The position numbers were made by a program, and so were the translations under genes. From Burkholderiales bacterium (GTDB lineage: Bacteria > Pseudomonadota > Gammaproteobacteria > Burkholderiales > Casimicrobiaceae), in assembly GCA_025927765.1 (NCBI GenBank), contig JAICKU010000036.1, positions 1 through 37,172 on the forward strand: 37,172 nt of DNA, in the 5' to 3' direction. Under the pieces are notes generated by a model, which saw nothing but the letters and a program-made list of their open reading frames with translations, had not been told where the DNA came from and did no database searches. Numbering within the stretch: position 1 is the stretch's first letter; each line of letters opens with the position of its first letter. Positions 18,976 through 26,611 of this stretch are shown one piece after another.

Positions 18976-19209
18976 CTAGGCTGCGCTGCCGCCCGGGCGC
19001 TTCGGCCAGTCGTCCTCGTCCTCGAGAATGCGGATCACGCGCGTGCGCTTGCCGCCCGCGTACTTCTCCATCTGCACGAGCACCGGATAACGCTCGGCGA
19101 GCGCGGCGCGCGCCGCGTTCTCGTCGTCGAACACGAGGATGTTGCCGTCGTCGCCGCGCACGTCGTGCCACAGGCCGCGGTCGTCTTCCACTTCGATCTT
19201 GTAGCGCAT
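18976..19209 (-). CDS. conserved small hypothetical protein downstream of htpX
   Basis: The 77-residue soluble, charged protein starts MRYKIEVEDDRGLWHDV and contains ENAARAALAERYPVLVQMEKY and TRVIRILEDEDDWP. I do not recognise a named family; the pattern (short beta-rich domain, acidic end) resembles small proteins of unknown function. It lies 15 nt after the htpX stop with a good RBS (GGGAGA), so it is probably cotranscribed with htpX. Confidence 0.7.
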   Translation of the reverse strand: MRYKIEVEDDRGLWHDVRGDDGNILVFDDENAARAALAERYPVLVQMEKYAGGKRTRVIRILEDEDDWPKRPGGSAA

Positions 19210-19224
19210 CTCGTTCTCTCCCGT

Positions 19225-20088
19225 TCAGCGGCCCGACTCGAGCGCCGCGATCCGCGCCTCGATCGGCGGATGCGAGGCGAAGAGCGCCATCACGTTGCTG
19301 CCCGCGATGCCGAACGCCTGCATCGCCTGCGGCAAGCCGCCGGTCTCGAGCGAGCCGAGGCGCCGCAGCGCGTGGATCATCGGCTGCGGACCGAGCAACC
19401 TGGCGCTGCCCGCGTCGGCACGGTATTCGCGCCAGCGCGAGAACCACGCGACGATCATGCTCGCGAGGACGCCGAACACGATCTGGCACACCATGACCGT
19501 GATGAAGTAGCCGGGCCCGGTGCCGCGCTCGGTGCGGAACACCGTGCGGTCGACGATGGCGCCGACGATGCGCGACAGGAACACGACGAACGTGTTCACG
19601 ACACCCTGCATCAGCGTGAGCGTGACCATGTCGCCGTTCGCCACGTGCGAGATCTCGTGGCCGAGCACTGCTTCGACCTCCTCGTGGTTCATCGACTGCA
19701 GCAAACCCGTCGACACGGCGACGAACGCCGAATTCTTGAATGCGCCCGTTGCGAATGCATTCGGCGCACCCTCGTAGACGCCGACCTCCGGCATCTGGAT
19801 GTGCACCTGCGTCGCGAGCTTCTGTACGGTGGAGAGCAGCCAGGCTTCCGCATCGTTCTGCGGGGTGGTGATCACCTGCGCACCGGTCGTCCACTTGGCG
19901 ATCGTCTTCGACATCAAAAGCGAGATGATCGCGCCGGTGAAGCCGACGACGGCCGAGAACACGAGCAGCTGCCCGTACGCGATGCCCTGCGTCGCGAGCG
20001 CGCGGTCGAGCCCGAAGATCCGAAGGATGATCGACAGGACGAGGACGACCGCGAGGTTCGTGGCGATGAAGAGGATGATCCGTTTCAT
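19225..20088 (-). CDS. htpX: membrane zinc metalloprotease HtpX
   Basis: The 287-residue M48 protease of the inner membrane takes part in quality control of membrane proteins. Two N-terminal helices (about 4-24 and 38-60) precede the catalytic domain with HEISH at 144-148 (zinc and catalytic residues), followed by two more helices and the downstream Glu in [13 protein letters not shown]. The length is normal. ATG 20088 has a GAGG site, and a promoter-like pair lies 27-55 nt upstream. In E. coli the gene is part of the Cpx envelope stress response; no CpxR site is visible here. Confidence 0.95.
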   Translation of the reverse strand: MKRIILFIATNLAVVLVLSIILRIFGLDRALATQGIAYGQLLVFSAVVGFTGAIISLLMSKTIAKWTTGAQVITTPQNDAEAWLLSTVQKLATQVHIQMPEVGVYEGAPNAFATGAFKNSAFVAVSTGLLQSMNHEEVEAVLGHEISHVANGDMVTLTLMQGVVNTFVVFLSRIVGAIVDRTVFRTERGTGPGYFITVMVCQIVFGVLASMIVAWFSRWREYRADAGSARLLGPQPMIHALRRLGSLETGGLPQAMQAFGIAGSNVMALFASHPPIEARIAALESGR

Positions 20089-20114
20089 GGGGACCTCGAC
20101 TTGGACGTGCAGCC

Positions 20115-20143
20115 AATATGGGCCCGCGACCGGCGAGCCTCAA
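20115..20143 (-). promoter_or_regulatory. sigma70-like promoter for htpX
   Basis: On the minus strand TTGAGG (20138-20143) and CATATT (20115-20120) are separated by 17 bases. The start would be near 20108, giving a 20-nt leader to ATG 20088. The match is 4/6 for each hexamer. Confidence 0.4.
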
Positions 20144-20156
20144 GCGGCCGGCGCTA

Positions 20157-22043
20157 TTATCGCCGGGGCTTTGCGTTCCAGGAATCGCGCAAGGTGACGG
20201 TGCGATTGAACACCGGCCGGCCGGCCGCGTGATCGGCGAGGTCGGCGACGAAATAGCCGTGGCGCTCGAACTGGAAGCGCTCCTCCGCTGCGGCGAGCGC
20301 GAGCGAAGGCTCGACGTAAGCGTGGATCGTGCGCTTGGAATCGGGGTTGAGATCGTCGAGGAAGTCGCGCGCCTCGCCACCCTCGTCGTCAACCGCCGTG
20401 GGCGCGGAGGCTTCGCCGGTGGCGTTCGCGTCGTTGTCGCGCGCACCGGGAAACGGCACGCCGAACAGCCGATCGTAGAGGCGCACCTCCGCCGGCACCG
20501 CATGCGCCGTCGACAGCCAGTGGATGTTGCCCTTCACCTTGCGCGCGTCGGCGCCGGGCGAGCCGCTGCGCGTGGCGGGATCGTACGTGCAGTGCACGAC
20601 GGTGACGTTGCCGTCCGCATCCTTTTCCACCCCGGTGCAGCGCACGATGTACGCGTAGCGGAGCCGAACCTCGGCGCCGCGCGACAAGCGAAAATAGCCC
20701 TTCGGCGGCGTCTCGGCGAAGTCGTCGCGCTCGATCCACAGCTCGCGCGCGAACGGCAGGTCGCGCCGTCCGAGCTCGGGCTGCTGCGGATGATTCGGCG
20801 CGCTCATCGTTTCGACCTGCCCCTCCGGATAGTTGTCGATCACGAGCCGGATCGGGTCGAGCACCGCAATGCGGCGCGGCGCCGTGCGGTTGAGGTCGTC
20901 GCGCATCGCGTCCTCGAGGACGCTCATGTCGATCCACGAATCCGACTTCGACACGCCGATCCGCTCGTTGAAGAGACGAAAGCCGGCGGGCGTGAAGCCT
21001 CGGCGGCGCGCTCCCACGAGCGTGGGCAGCCGCGGGTCGTCCCAGCCTTCGACGTGCCCCTCCTCGACCAGCTGGATGAGCTTGCGCTTCGAGAGCACGA
21101 CGTACGTGAGGTTGAGGCGCGCGAATTCGTACTGGCGGGGCAGCGGCCGTGCGAGCCTGCCGCCGTCGGCGAGCCGATCGATGATCCAGTCGTAGAGCGG
21201 CCGGTGGTCCTGGAACTCGAGCGTGCAGATCGAATGCGTCACGCGCTCGAGCGCATCCGAGATGCAGTGCGTGTAGTCGTACAGCGGGTAGATGCACCAC
21301 CGGTCGCCGGTGCGATGGTGATGCGCGTGCCGAATGCGATAGATCACCGGATCGCGCATGTTCACGTTCGGGCTCGCCATGTCGATCGCCAGGCGCAGCA
21401 CGTGCGTGCCGTCGGCGAATTCTCCGGCCCGCATGCGGCGCAGGAGGTCGAGGTTTTCGGCCACGCTGCGGCCGCGATAGGGACTCGCGCGGCCCGGCTC
21501 CGTCAGCGTGCCGCGGGTGCGGCGAAGCTCTTCGGCCGATTGGCTGTCGACGTACGCGAGGCCATGCTCGACGAACCACTCGGCGAAGTCGTACAGCACC
21601 TCGTAATAATCCGACGCGTGGTAGCGGTGCGCGCCCCAGTCGTAGCCGAGCCAGCGCACCGACCCCGCGATCGCGTCCTCGAACTCGACGTCCTCCTTGA
21701 GCGGGTTCGTGTCGTCGAAGCGGAGGTGACAGGTGCCGGCGTTCTCGGCTGCGAGCCCGAAATTCAGGATGATCGACTTCGCATGACCGAAATGCAGGTA
21801 CCCGTTCGGCTCCGGCGGAAAGCGCGTCACCACGCGCCCCCCGTACGTGCCCTTCGCGTTGTCCTCGGCGATGATCGTGCGCAGGAAGTTGGCGCCGCTG
21901 CCCGCGGGCTCGTCGGCTTCCGGTCGCGCGATGCGCGGGCCGGACGCGTCTGGATTGGCCGCATCGCGTACGCGTTGGGTGTCGCTCGGGTTCGGGGTGG
22001 CTGCATCGCTGTTTCGCGGCGCAGCATCAACGATTTTGTTCAT
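20157..22043 (-). CDS. glnS: glutaminyl-tRNA synthetase
   Basis: The 628-residue class I synthetase charges tRNA-Gln. The catalytic core starts near residue 51 (NFLRTIIAEDN), with PPEPNGYLHFGH (HIGH-type motif, 84-87) and VLSKRKL (KMSKS-type, 316-322), followed by the C-terminal beta-barrel anticodon domains. Two oddities: about 50 extra N-terminal residues of low complexity (Ala, Asp, Pro), and an acidic insert near 535-560 in the anticodon domain. ATG 22043 is chosen (MNKIVD); a start at 22094 in the same frame would add 17 residues. The stop lies in a short hairpin (CCGGCG/CGCCGG, 20148-20166). Confidence 0.95.
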   Translation of the reverse strand: MNKIVDAAPRNSDAATPNPSDTQRVRDAANPDASGPRIARPEADEPAGSGANFLRTIIAEDNAKGTYGGRVVTRFPPEPNGYLHFGHAKSIILNFGLAAENAGTCHLRFDDTNPLKEDVEFEDAIAGSVRWLGYDWGAHRYHASDYYEVLYDFAEWFVEHGLAYVDSQSAEELRRTRGTLTEPGRASPYRGRSVAENLDLLRRMRAGEFADGTHVLRLAIDMASPNVNMRDPVIYRIRHAHHHRTGDRWCIYPLYDYTHCISDALERVTHSICTLEFQDHRPLYDWIIDRLADGGRLARPLPRQYEFARLNLTYVVLSKRKLIQLVEEGHVEGWDDPRLPTLVGARRRGFTPAGFRLFNERIGVSKSDSWIDMSVLEDAMRDDLNRTAPRRIAVLDPIRLVIDNYPEGQVETMSAPNHPQQPELGRRDLPFARELWIERDDFAETPPKGYFRLSRGAEVRLRYAYIVRCTGVEKDADGNVTVVHCTYDPATRSGSPGADARKVKGNIHWLSTAHAVPAEVRLYDRLFGVPFPGARDNDANATGEASAPTAVDDEGGEARDFLDDLNPDSKRTIHAYVEPSLALAAAEERFQFERHGYFVADLADHAAGRPVFNRTVTLRDSWNAKPRR

Positions 22044-22466
22044 GAACAGCCTGTCGGTGCATGGAATTCTAACCGGCCGTCGATGTCGCGTCACCGGCGC
22101 CTCCGCTAGGGAGCCCGCGCTTCGCCCCGGAAAGCCGCGCCCGGCAAGGCTTTGCGCGGGGTGGCATCGACGCGCCCAGCGCCGTTGTCCACAAATCCTG
22201 TGGATGGAAGTGTGTATATCTTGTACATTTGACCGCTAAGTCCGTTGTTCCGCAAGGAAAATGGTCCGTGGACGAAAAACGAGCCGAAAAAAAGCCGCAC
22301 CGAAACAAGCACTTGAAAACCCGCTTCCGCGGCGCGTCGGCGGTGTCCCGGCCGACCCCGCAGCGTCGTTCCGAGCTCGTTCGGGAAAAAAATTCACCCT
22401 TCCGCGGCTTGTTTGTCCTGGACAAACCTAGCTTTCTGTTCACCACAACCGCCATCCACCCGCCTG
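22044..22466. other. intergenic region between divergent glnS and xseA
   Basis: This 423-nt region is clearly more AT-rich than its surroundings, with A-runs near 22270-22300 and 22385-22392, and holds no convincing gene. It contains two palindromes: TCCACA-N5-TGTGGA at 22188-22204, in which TTGTCCACA is one base from a DnaA box, and GTTTGTCC-T-GGACAAAC at 22411-22427 close to the xseA start. These would suit a protein binding as a dimer. It must contain the promoters of both genes, but no good -10/-35 pair stands out. Confidence 0.6.
22411..22427. promoter_or_regulatory. perfect 8-bp palindrome upstream of xseA
   Basis: GTTTGTCC and GGACAAAC flank a single T, forming an inverted repeat of operator size 40 nt before the xseA ATG at 22467. 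Binding by a dimeric regulator is possible; no known consensus is recognised. Confidence 0.35.
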
Positions 22467-23927
22467 ATGCGCCGCCGCTCGATCCTCGACAATGATGCAC
22501 TGCGAAACGACCTGTTTCGCACGCCCGCACACGACCCACTGGTGCCGGTCGTTCCCGGCGCGTTCAGGGGGACCCTCCCGGCCGAAGAGGCCTCGCTTCG
22601 CCCGTTGCCGCCGGTCATCCCGGTCTCGCGCTTCGTCGCGAAGGCGCGGCTGCTGCTCGAACGCGAGCTCGGTCTGGTATGGATCGGCGGCGAAGTCTCC
22701 GGTTGCACCCGCGCGGTGTCGGGGCACGTGTATTTCACGCTGAAGGACGCAAGTGCACAGATCCGCTGCGTGCTGTTCCGACAGAAGGCGCAGGCGCTCG
22801 CGTTCGCACTGCGCGACGGGATGGCGGTCGAGGTGCGCGCGATCGCGTCGATCTACGAGCCTCGCGGCGAGTTCCAGCTCAACGTCGAGACGGTGCGGCT
22901 GGCGGGTGTGGGCGCGCTGTACGAGCGCTTCATGGCGCGCAAGCGCGCGCTCGAGGCGGCCGGGATGTTCGAGGCCGGCCGCAAGCGCCCGGTGCCCTCG
23001 TTTCCACGCGCCATCGGCATCGTCACGTCGCCGCGAGCCGCGGCGCTGCGCGACGTGCTGACGACGCTCGCACGCCGCTTTCCGGCACTCCCCGTCATCC
23101 TCTATCCCGCGTCCGTCCAGGGCGGGCCTGCCGCGGCCGAGATTGCCGCGGCGATCCGGCTCGCGAACGAGCACGCGCAGGTCGACGTGCTGATCGTGTG
23201 CCGCGGCGGCGGCTCGCTCGAGGACCTGTGGGCGTTCAACGAGGAAGTGGTCGCGCGCGCCGTGCACGCGTCGCGCCTGCCGGTCGTCTCGGGCGTGGGC
23301 CACGAAACCGACTTCACGATCTGCGATTTTGTGGCCGACGTGCGTGCCGCGACGCCAACCGCCGCCGCCGCGCTCGTCGCACCGGACTGCGCGTCGCTGC
23401 GCAGTACGTTGCGGGCGCTGTTCCGCCGCTTTGCCCGCGCACACGCGCATGACGCGGGCACGCGGGCGCAGCGCGTCGACCATGTCGCACGCCGGCTCGT
23501 GCATCCCGCCACGCGGCTCGCCGCGCAGGCGGAGCGCACACGCCTGCTCGGCCAGCGCCTCGGGCGGGCGTTCGCGCATTCGCGCACGCTGCTCGACCAG
23601 CGCGCGCGCACGGCGCAATCGCGGCTCGTGCGCGAGTTGCGCACACCGCTGCCGCAGTCGGCTTCGCTTGCGATCGCCTCGCGCGCGCTCGCGCGCGCCG
23701 GCCGCGACTGCCTCGGCGAGGCCAACCGCGCCCTCGAGCGCGCGGCAAGCGGCCTTTCACTCCTCAACCCGTCGGCGGTGCTCGATCGCGGCTACGCGAT
23801 CGTGTCGTCGCAACGCGGCGAGATCGTCACCGACGCGGCGCAGCTTCGAGTCGGCGACGCGGTCACGTTGAGCCTGGCGCGCGGCCGTGCCGGAGCGAGC
23901 GTCACCGACGTCGAAAAGGAGAAATAG
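22467..23927 (+). CDS. xseA: exodeoxyribonuclease VII large subunit
   Basis: This 486-residue nuclease subunit degrades single-stranded DNA with XseB. An N-terminal OB-fold (about 48-140: VSRFVAKARLLLERELG, GHVYFTLKD, IRCVLFR) precedes the catalytic domain with RAIGIVTSPRAAALRDV, CRGGGSLEDLWAFNEE (about 244-259) and GHETDFTICDFVADVRAATPTAAAAL, then a long coiled coil and the tail LDRGYAIV. The N-terminus is about 40 residues longer than E. coli's. ATG 22467 has no clear RBS; a TTG at 22413 and a GTG near 22542 are alternatives. The TAG stop is the first three bases of an inverted-repeat element, so the end of the gene may have been changed by its insertion. Confidence 0.94.
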   Translation: MRRRSILDNDALRNDLFRTPAHDPLVPVVPGAFRGTLPAEEASLRPLPPVIPVSRFVAKARLLLERELGLVWIGGEVSGCTRAVSGHVYFTLKDASAQIRCVLFRQKAQALAFALRDGMAVEVRAIASIYEPRGEFQLNVETVRLAGVGALYERFMARKRALEAAGMFEAGRKRPVPSFPRAIGIVTSPRAAALRDVLTTLARRFPALPVILYPASVQGGPAAAEIAAAIRLANEHAQVDVLIVCRGGGSLEDLWAFNEEVVARAVHASRLPVVSGVGHETDFTICDFVADVRAATPTAAAALVAPDCASLRSTLRALFRRFARAHAHDAGTRAQRVDHVARRLVHPATRLAAQAERTRLLGQRLGRAFAHSRTLLDQRARTAQSRLVRELRTPLPQSASLAIASRALARAGRDCLGEANRALERAASGLSLLNPSAVLDRGYAIVSSQRGEIVTDAAQLRVGDAVTLSLARGRAGASVTDVEKEK

Positions 23928-24010
23928 GGTCAGACACTACTTTTCGCCACGACCCTTCGGTTCTGCCGGCGACGTTGCCGAAAAGTAGGGCCTGGCCCGG
24001 TCCGACCCTT
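23925..24010. repeat. REP-like inverted-repeat element, copy A
   Basis: An ~86-bp imperfect palindrome lies between the convergent xseA and aroC. The left arm TAGGGTCAGACACTACTTTTC is mirrored by GAAAAGTAGGGCCTGGCC and a second GTCCGACCC. The same arms occur in copies B (29101-29185) and C (30872-30962), while the centres differ. The right arm is the most degenerate of the three. The element supplies the xseA stop codon and ends only 4 nt from the aroC stop. Confidence 0.75.
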
Positions 24011-24013
24011 CGC

Positions 24014-25177
24014 TTACGCCTCGGCAGGATCCGGGTCGTCGACGGCCTTCGCGCCGCGGATGCGCTCGTGCACGTGCGCCGGCGCCCGCGCTGCGAGGCG
24101 CGGCGTGGCGACGACGACGTCCGCGTTCTGCGCCCGGTGTCGCAGCGCATGATCCATCAGCACGCACGCGAGCATCGCCTCGGCGATGGGCGTCGCGCGG
24201 ATGCCCACGCAGGGATCGTGGCGCCCGTGCGTGTTCACGATCACCGGGCGTCCCGCCTTGTCGATCGAGTGGCGATCGAGCCGGATGGACGATGTGGGCT
24301 TCACCGCGATGGCCACGATCACGTCCTGCCCGGTGGAGATGCCGCCGACGATGCCGCCCGCTTCGTTGCCGACGAAGCCCTCGGGCGCCATCTCGTCGGA
24401 GTGCTGCGTGCCGCGCTGCGCAACCGCGCGAAAGCCGGCGCCGATCTCGACACCCTTGACCGCGTTGATGCCCATCATCGCGTGCGCGATGTCCGCGTCG
24501 AGCTTGTCGTACACGGGTTCGCCCCAGCCGACCGGCACGCCGGTCGCGACAACCTCGATGCGCGCGCCGCACGAGTCGCCCGACTTGCGCAGGCGATCCA
24601 TGAAAGCTTCCATGTCGGCGACGTTCGACGCGTTCGCGGCGAAGAAGGCGTTGTTCGCGACGTGCTCGAAGCCTTCGAACGGGATCGCATATTCGCCGAG
24701 GTTCGTCATGTGCCCGTGGATGGCAACGCCGCAGCGCTCGTGCAGCCACTTGCGCGCGATCGCGCCCGCCGCGACGCGCACCGCGGTTTCGCGCGCCGAC
24801 TGGCGACCGCCGCCGCGATAGTCGCGAATGCCGTACTTCTGCCAGTACGTGTAGTCGGCGTGTCCCGGGCGGAACGTCTCGGCGATGTTCGCGTAGTCCT
24901 TGCTGCGCGCATCCTCGTTGCGGATCAGAAGCGCGATCGGCGTGCCGGTCGTGCGTCCCTCGAACACGCCGGAGAGAATCTCGACGCGATCCGATTCCCG
25001 GCGCTGCGTGACGTGACGGGACGTGCCCGGCTTGCGCCGATCGAGATCGCGCTGGATGTCGTCTTCAGCGAGCGGGAGTCCCGGTGGACAGCCATCGACC
25101 ACGCAGCCGATCGCCGGCCCGTGCGATTCGCCGAACGAGGTGACGCAGTACAGCTTGCCGAACGTGTTGCCTGACAT
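24014..25177 (-). CDS. aroC: chorismate synthase
   Basis: This 387-residue enzyme converts EPSP to chorismate using reduced FMN, the last step of the common aromatic pathway. Signatures are [14 protein letters not shown] at the N-terminus, [40 protein letters not shown], and a C-terminal [10 protein letters not shown]. It is ~25 residues longer than E. coli AroC because of a tail after the catalytic domain. ATG 25177 lies ~30 nt after the upstream gene's stop; a TATAGT (-10-like) overlaps that stop. It converges with xseA. Confidence 0.97.
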   Translation of the reverse strand: MSGNTFGKLYCVTSFGESHGPAIGCVVDGCPPGLPLAEDDIQRDLDRRKPGTSRHVTQRRESDRVEILSGVFEGRTTGTPIALLIRNEDARSKDYANIAETFRPGHADYTYWQKYGIRDYRGGGRQSARETAVRVAAGAIARKWLHERCGVAIHGHMTNLGEYAIPFEGFEHVANNAFFAANASNVADMEAFMDRLRKSGDSCGARIEVVATGVPVGWGEPVYDKLDADIAHAMMGINAVKGVEIGAGFRAVAQRGTQHSDEMAPEGFVGNEAGGIVGGISTGQDVIVAIAVKPTSSIRLDRHSIDKAGRPVIVNTHGRHDPCVGIRATPIAEAMLACVLMDHALRHRAQNADVVVATPRLAARAPAHVHERIRGAKAVDDPDPAEA

Positions 25178-25206
25178 GCGCGATCTGCGAGTAAGCGATC
25201 CGTCCG

Positions 25207-25212
25207 ACTATA
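25207..25212 (-). promoter_or_regulatory. possible -10 element for aroC
   Basis: On the minus strand TATAGT overlaps the TAG stop of the DUF3999 gene and lies 29 nt before the aroC ATG. No good -35 is present inside the DUF3999 coding end, so the call is weak, but the same TATAGT hexamer also precedes the SWIB gene and the rnk leader. Confidence 0.3.
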
Positions 25213-26611
25213 CCGGAGGCTCCGCGTCGCGATCGCCGGACGGCGGCGCACGCATCTCGCGCAGCAGCCCGAACGCCATCCAGCCGAGCACCATCGTCGC
25301 GACGGCGAGCGCCGTCCACAGCAGCCACCGCTTGACGTCGGGCGGTTCGCGCAGCGCATCGAACGCAGGTGCCGCGGGCGCCGCACCGACACTCGCGACG
25401 CCGAACGTCGCCGGCGTCGTGCGGGCGTCGAAGGCCGGCACGAGCGTCGCGATGGGCAACGCAGCCGCGGTAGCCTTCGCGCTTCCCCACGCGAGTTCGA
25501 ACGGCAGCGTGCCGCGTGCGGCGAACACGAGCGTGCGCGGCACGTAACCGACCGACAGCGACGGCGGCGTACCGCCGAGCGCACCGGTGGACGGATCGAT
25601 GCGCACCTTCCACCGCCGCGCCGCGGTCGTCGGTACACTCACCGGCACGTTGGTCGTTTCGCCGTCGTCCTGGCGCAATCGATAGAACACGCTCGTCACC
25701 ACGTGCCGCCAGGCATCGTCGGGAGCGCCGCGCGACGGCGTTGCGACCGGCCACGCCGCCGACAAGACCGCCGGCGCGACGGCATTGAGATCCGGCAGGT
25801 CGAGCGTCACGCGATCGACGGGAAAGTAGCCGCCCACGTCGAACAGGTATTCGCCGGGATGCCTGGCGTCGGCCGTGCCCGCGGCCTTGCGCCATTGCCG
25901 CGCGGGCTCGACGACGCGCGGGGCCGCTTCGCCACGCGCCGAGGCGATTTCGACGGCGTGCGCCGCCGGCACGAAGGCAACGCGCAGGTAACGTGCGGCG
26001 ACCGCAGGCAACTCGACGCGATCGCGCACGAGGTGCCGGCCGCGAAACTCGAGCGCGAGGAGCGGCGCCGCGCTGACGAGCGAGCGCCACGTGGCGAGGT
26101 CGTCGCTCGCCTCGATGCGCACGCGCGTGTCGACCTTCGACGTGTCGGACGTGACCAGCGTCAGCGCGGCGAGCGGCGCGTGGCGCTCGCCGGCGTCGAT
26201 CAGGTAACCGGCGAGGCGTTGCCCGGTGACCGGGCGGCCGTCGCGCGTCGCGAGATCGATGCGTGTGCCGCTCGCGTCACGGCGCATCGTGATCGCGAGA
26301 TCGGCGAGATCGCGCGCGTCGCGGTCGACGTACAGCGGAAAGAGCGGCAGATCGGCCGCAGGCGCGCGCTCGCGGTCGGCAGAGGGCACCGGCACGAACG
26401 CGAACGGCACCGGTTCGCCATCGCCGTTGCGGACGCGCACGTCGGCAAGGTCGCTGCGCACGACGCCTTCGTAGACGTTCGCGGGAAGCTCGACACGGTA
26501 GAACGCGTGCGTGCCGTCGATTGCGAGCGGCGCGTGCCACGCGAAGCGGGGTGCGTCCGCATGCGCGAGCGTCGCGAACGCGAACGCCGCGCACGCAAGC
26601 AGGTGTTTCAT
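25208..26611 (-). CDS. DUF3999 family exported/membrane-anchored protein
   Basis: The 467-residue protein has a signal peptide (MKHLLACAAFAFATLAHA|DA), a long beta-rich periplasmic region with FYRVELPANVYEGV, WRSLVSAAPL and repeated sandwich-like segments, and one C-terminal helix (about 432-452, WLLWTALAVATMVLGWMAFGLL). This is the layout of DUF3999, a family of unknown function usually encoded next to DUF2339, as here. ATG 26611 overlaps the DUF2339 stop by 4 bases (ATGA). The two products probably form one envelope complex; what it does is unknown. Confidence 0.85.
   Translation of the reverse strand: MKHLLACAAFAFATLAHADAPRFAWHAPLAIDGTHAFYRVELPANVYEGVVRSDLADVRVRNGDGEPVPFAFVPVPSADRERAPAADLPLFPLYVDRDARDLADLAITMRRDASGTRIDLATRDGRPVTGQRLAGYLIDAGERHAPLAALTLVTSDTSKVDTRVRIEASDDLATWRSLVSAAPLLALEFRGRHLVRDRVELPAVAARYLRVAFVPAAHAVEIASARGEAAPRVVEPARQWRKAAGTADARHPGEYLFDVGGYFPVDRVTLDLPDLNAVAPAVLSAAWPVATPSRGAPDDAWRHVVTSVFYRLRQDDGETTNVPVSVPTTAARRWKVRIDPSTGALGGTPPSLSVGYVPRTLVFAARGTLPFELAWGSAKATAAALPIATLVPAFDARTTPATFGVASVGAAPAAPAFDALREPPDVKRWLLWTALAVATMVLGWMAFGLLREMRAPPSGDRDAEPPV

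Noticed and set aside
22185-22204. DnaA boxes / replication origin
   Set aside because: Only one near match as an inverted pair, with no dnaA, dnaN, gidA or box cluster nearby.
22229-22495. 88-codon plus-strand frame upstream of xseA
   Set aside because: It overlaps the xseA start region, has no ribosome site or domain, and its base use does not resemble coding DNA here.
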